Shown here piece after piece: positions 63,988-64,000 of a DNA stretch of 64,000 bases. Below the pieces are notes generated by a model. That model made no database searches. It was not told where the DNA came from and saw only the letters and a list, made by a program, of their open reading frames with translations. Where the stretch lies: positions 7,558-71,557 of the forward strand of contig JAHHTT010000005.1 of assembly GCA_020024465.1 (NCBI GenBank), written 5' to 3'. The DNA is from Odoribacter sp. Its GTDB lineage: Bacteria > Bacteroidota > Bacteroidia > Bacteroidales > Marinifilaceae. The position numbers were made by a program, and so were the translations under genes. The stretch's first letter is position 1. Each line of letters begins with the position of its first letter.

Positions 63988-64000
63988 TCAGAATTAATTC

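Noticed and set aside
1..64000. tRNA, rRNA, CRISPR array or prophage
   Set aside because: No cloverleaf, regular repeat-spacer pattern, integrase or phage structural gene was seen on reading. A tRNAscan or CRISPR tool was not available.

Overview
The window looks like a chromosomal segment of a gut Bacteroidales bacterium, low to moderate in GC. The evidence is several promoters of the Bacteroidetes type (TTTG, 19-20 bases, TAnnTTTG), SusC/TonB-style outer-membrane receptors with a carboxypeptidase-like N-terminal domain, a DUF4374 lipoprotein, a PepSY membrane protein and Bacteroidetes-type TopA, IleRS and DksA-like genes. An Odoribacter-like genus is a guess only.

Layout. 1-9906: surface-polysaccharide genes (five glycosyltransferases, a TagF/TarL-like polyol-phosphate transferase, a bifunctional CDP-ribitol-type enzyme and a YfhO-like membrane protein). 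9977-20631, all on the minus strand: housekeeping genes for a membrane PpiD-like chaperone, topA, lspA, a DksA-like regulator, ileS and aspartokinase. 21166-24952: fbp, a fused ADP-forming acyl-CoA synthetase and a membrane protein. 24953-36600: an accessory, scarred region with a decayed gene fragment, an LRR lipoprotein, an IS21 istB remnant, a small membrane ORF broken at a G8 tract, a LemA/DUF3137/YbjN-like/HtrA-like operon closed by a strong terminator, an internally deleted group II intron and a rearranged set of paralogous membrane proteins.

36794-64000: a nearly complete anaerobic cobalamin region. cobU-cobT-cobS-cobC run on the minus strand. A divergent pduO-cobQ-cobD-cbiB set runs on the plus strand. 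Two divergent cobalamin riboswitches near 53.6-54.3 kb control the rest. The minus-strand one leads a TonB receptor, a DUF4374 lipoprotein, a PepSY protein and cbiA. The plus-strand one leads cbiK (with a signal peptide), cbiH-cbiC, cbiE-cbiT, an Nramp transporter, an M24 peptidase, cbiG-cbiF and cbiJ-cbiD. Four of the corrin-ring genes are two-enzyme fusions. CbiL (C20 methyltransferase) and the enzymes that make precorrin-2 are not in the window.

Together the cobalamin genes cover cobalt insertion, ring methylation and contraction, amidation, side-chain attachment, lower-ligand activation and final assembly, plus probable corrinoid uptake. The two most interesting unexplained units are the LemA-to-protease operon and the riboswitch-controlled genes with no assigned role in B12 metabolism (PepSY, DUF4374, M24, Nramp).
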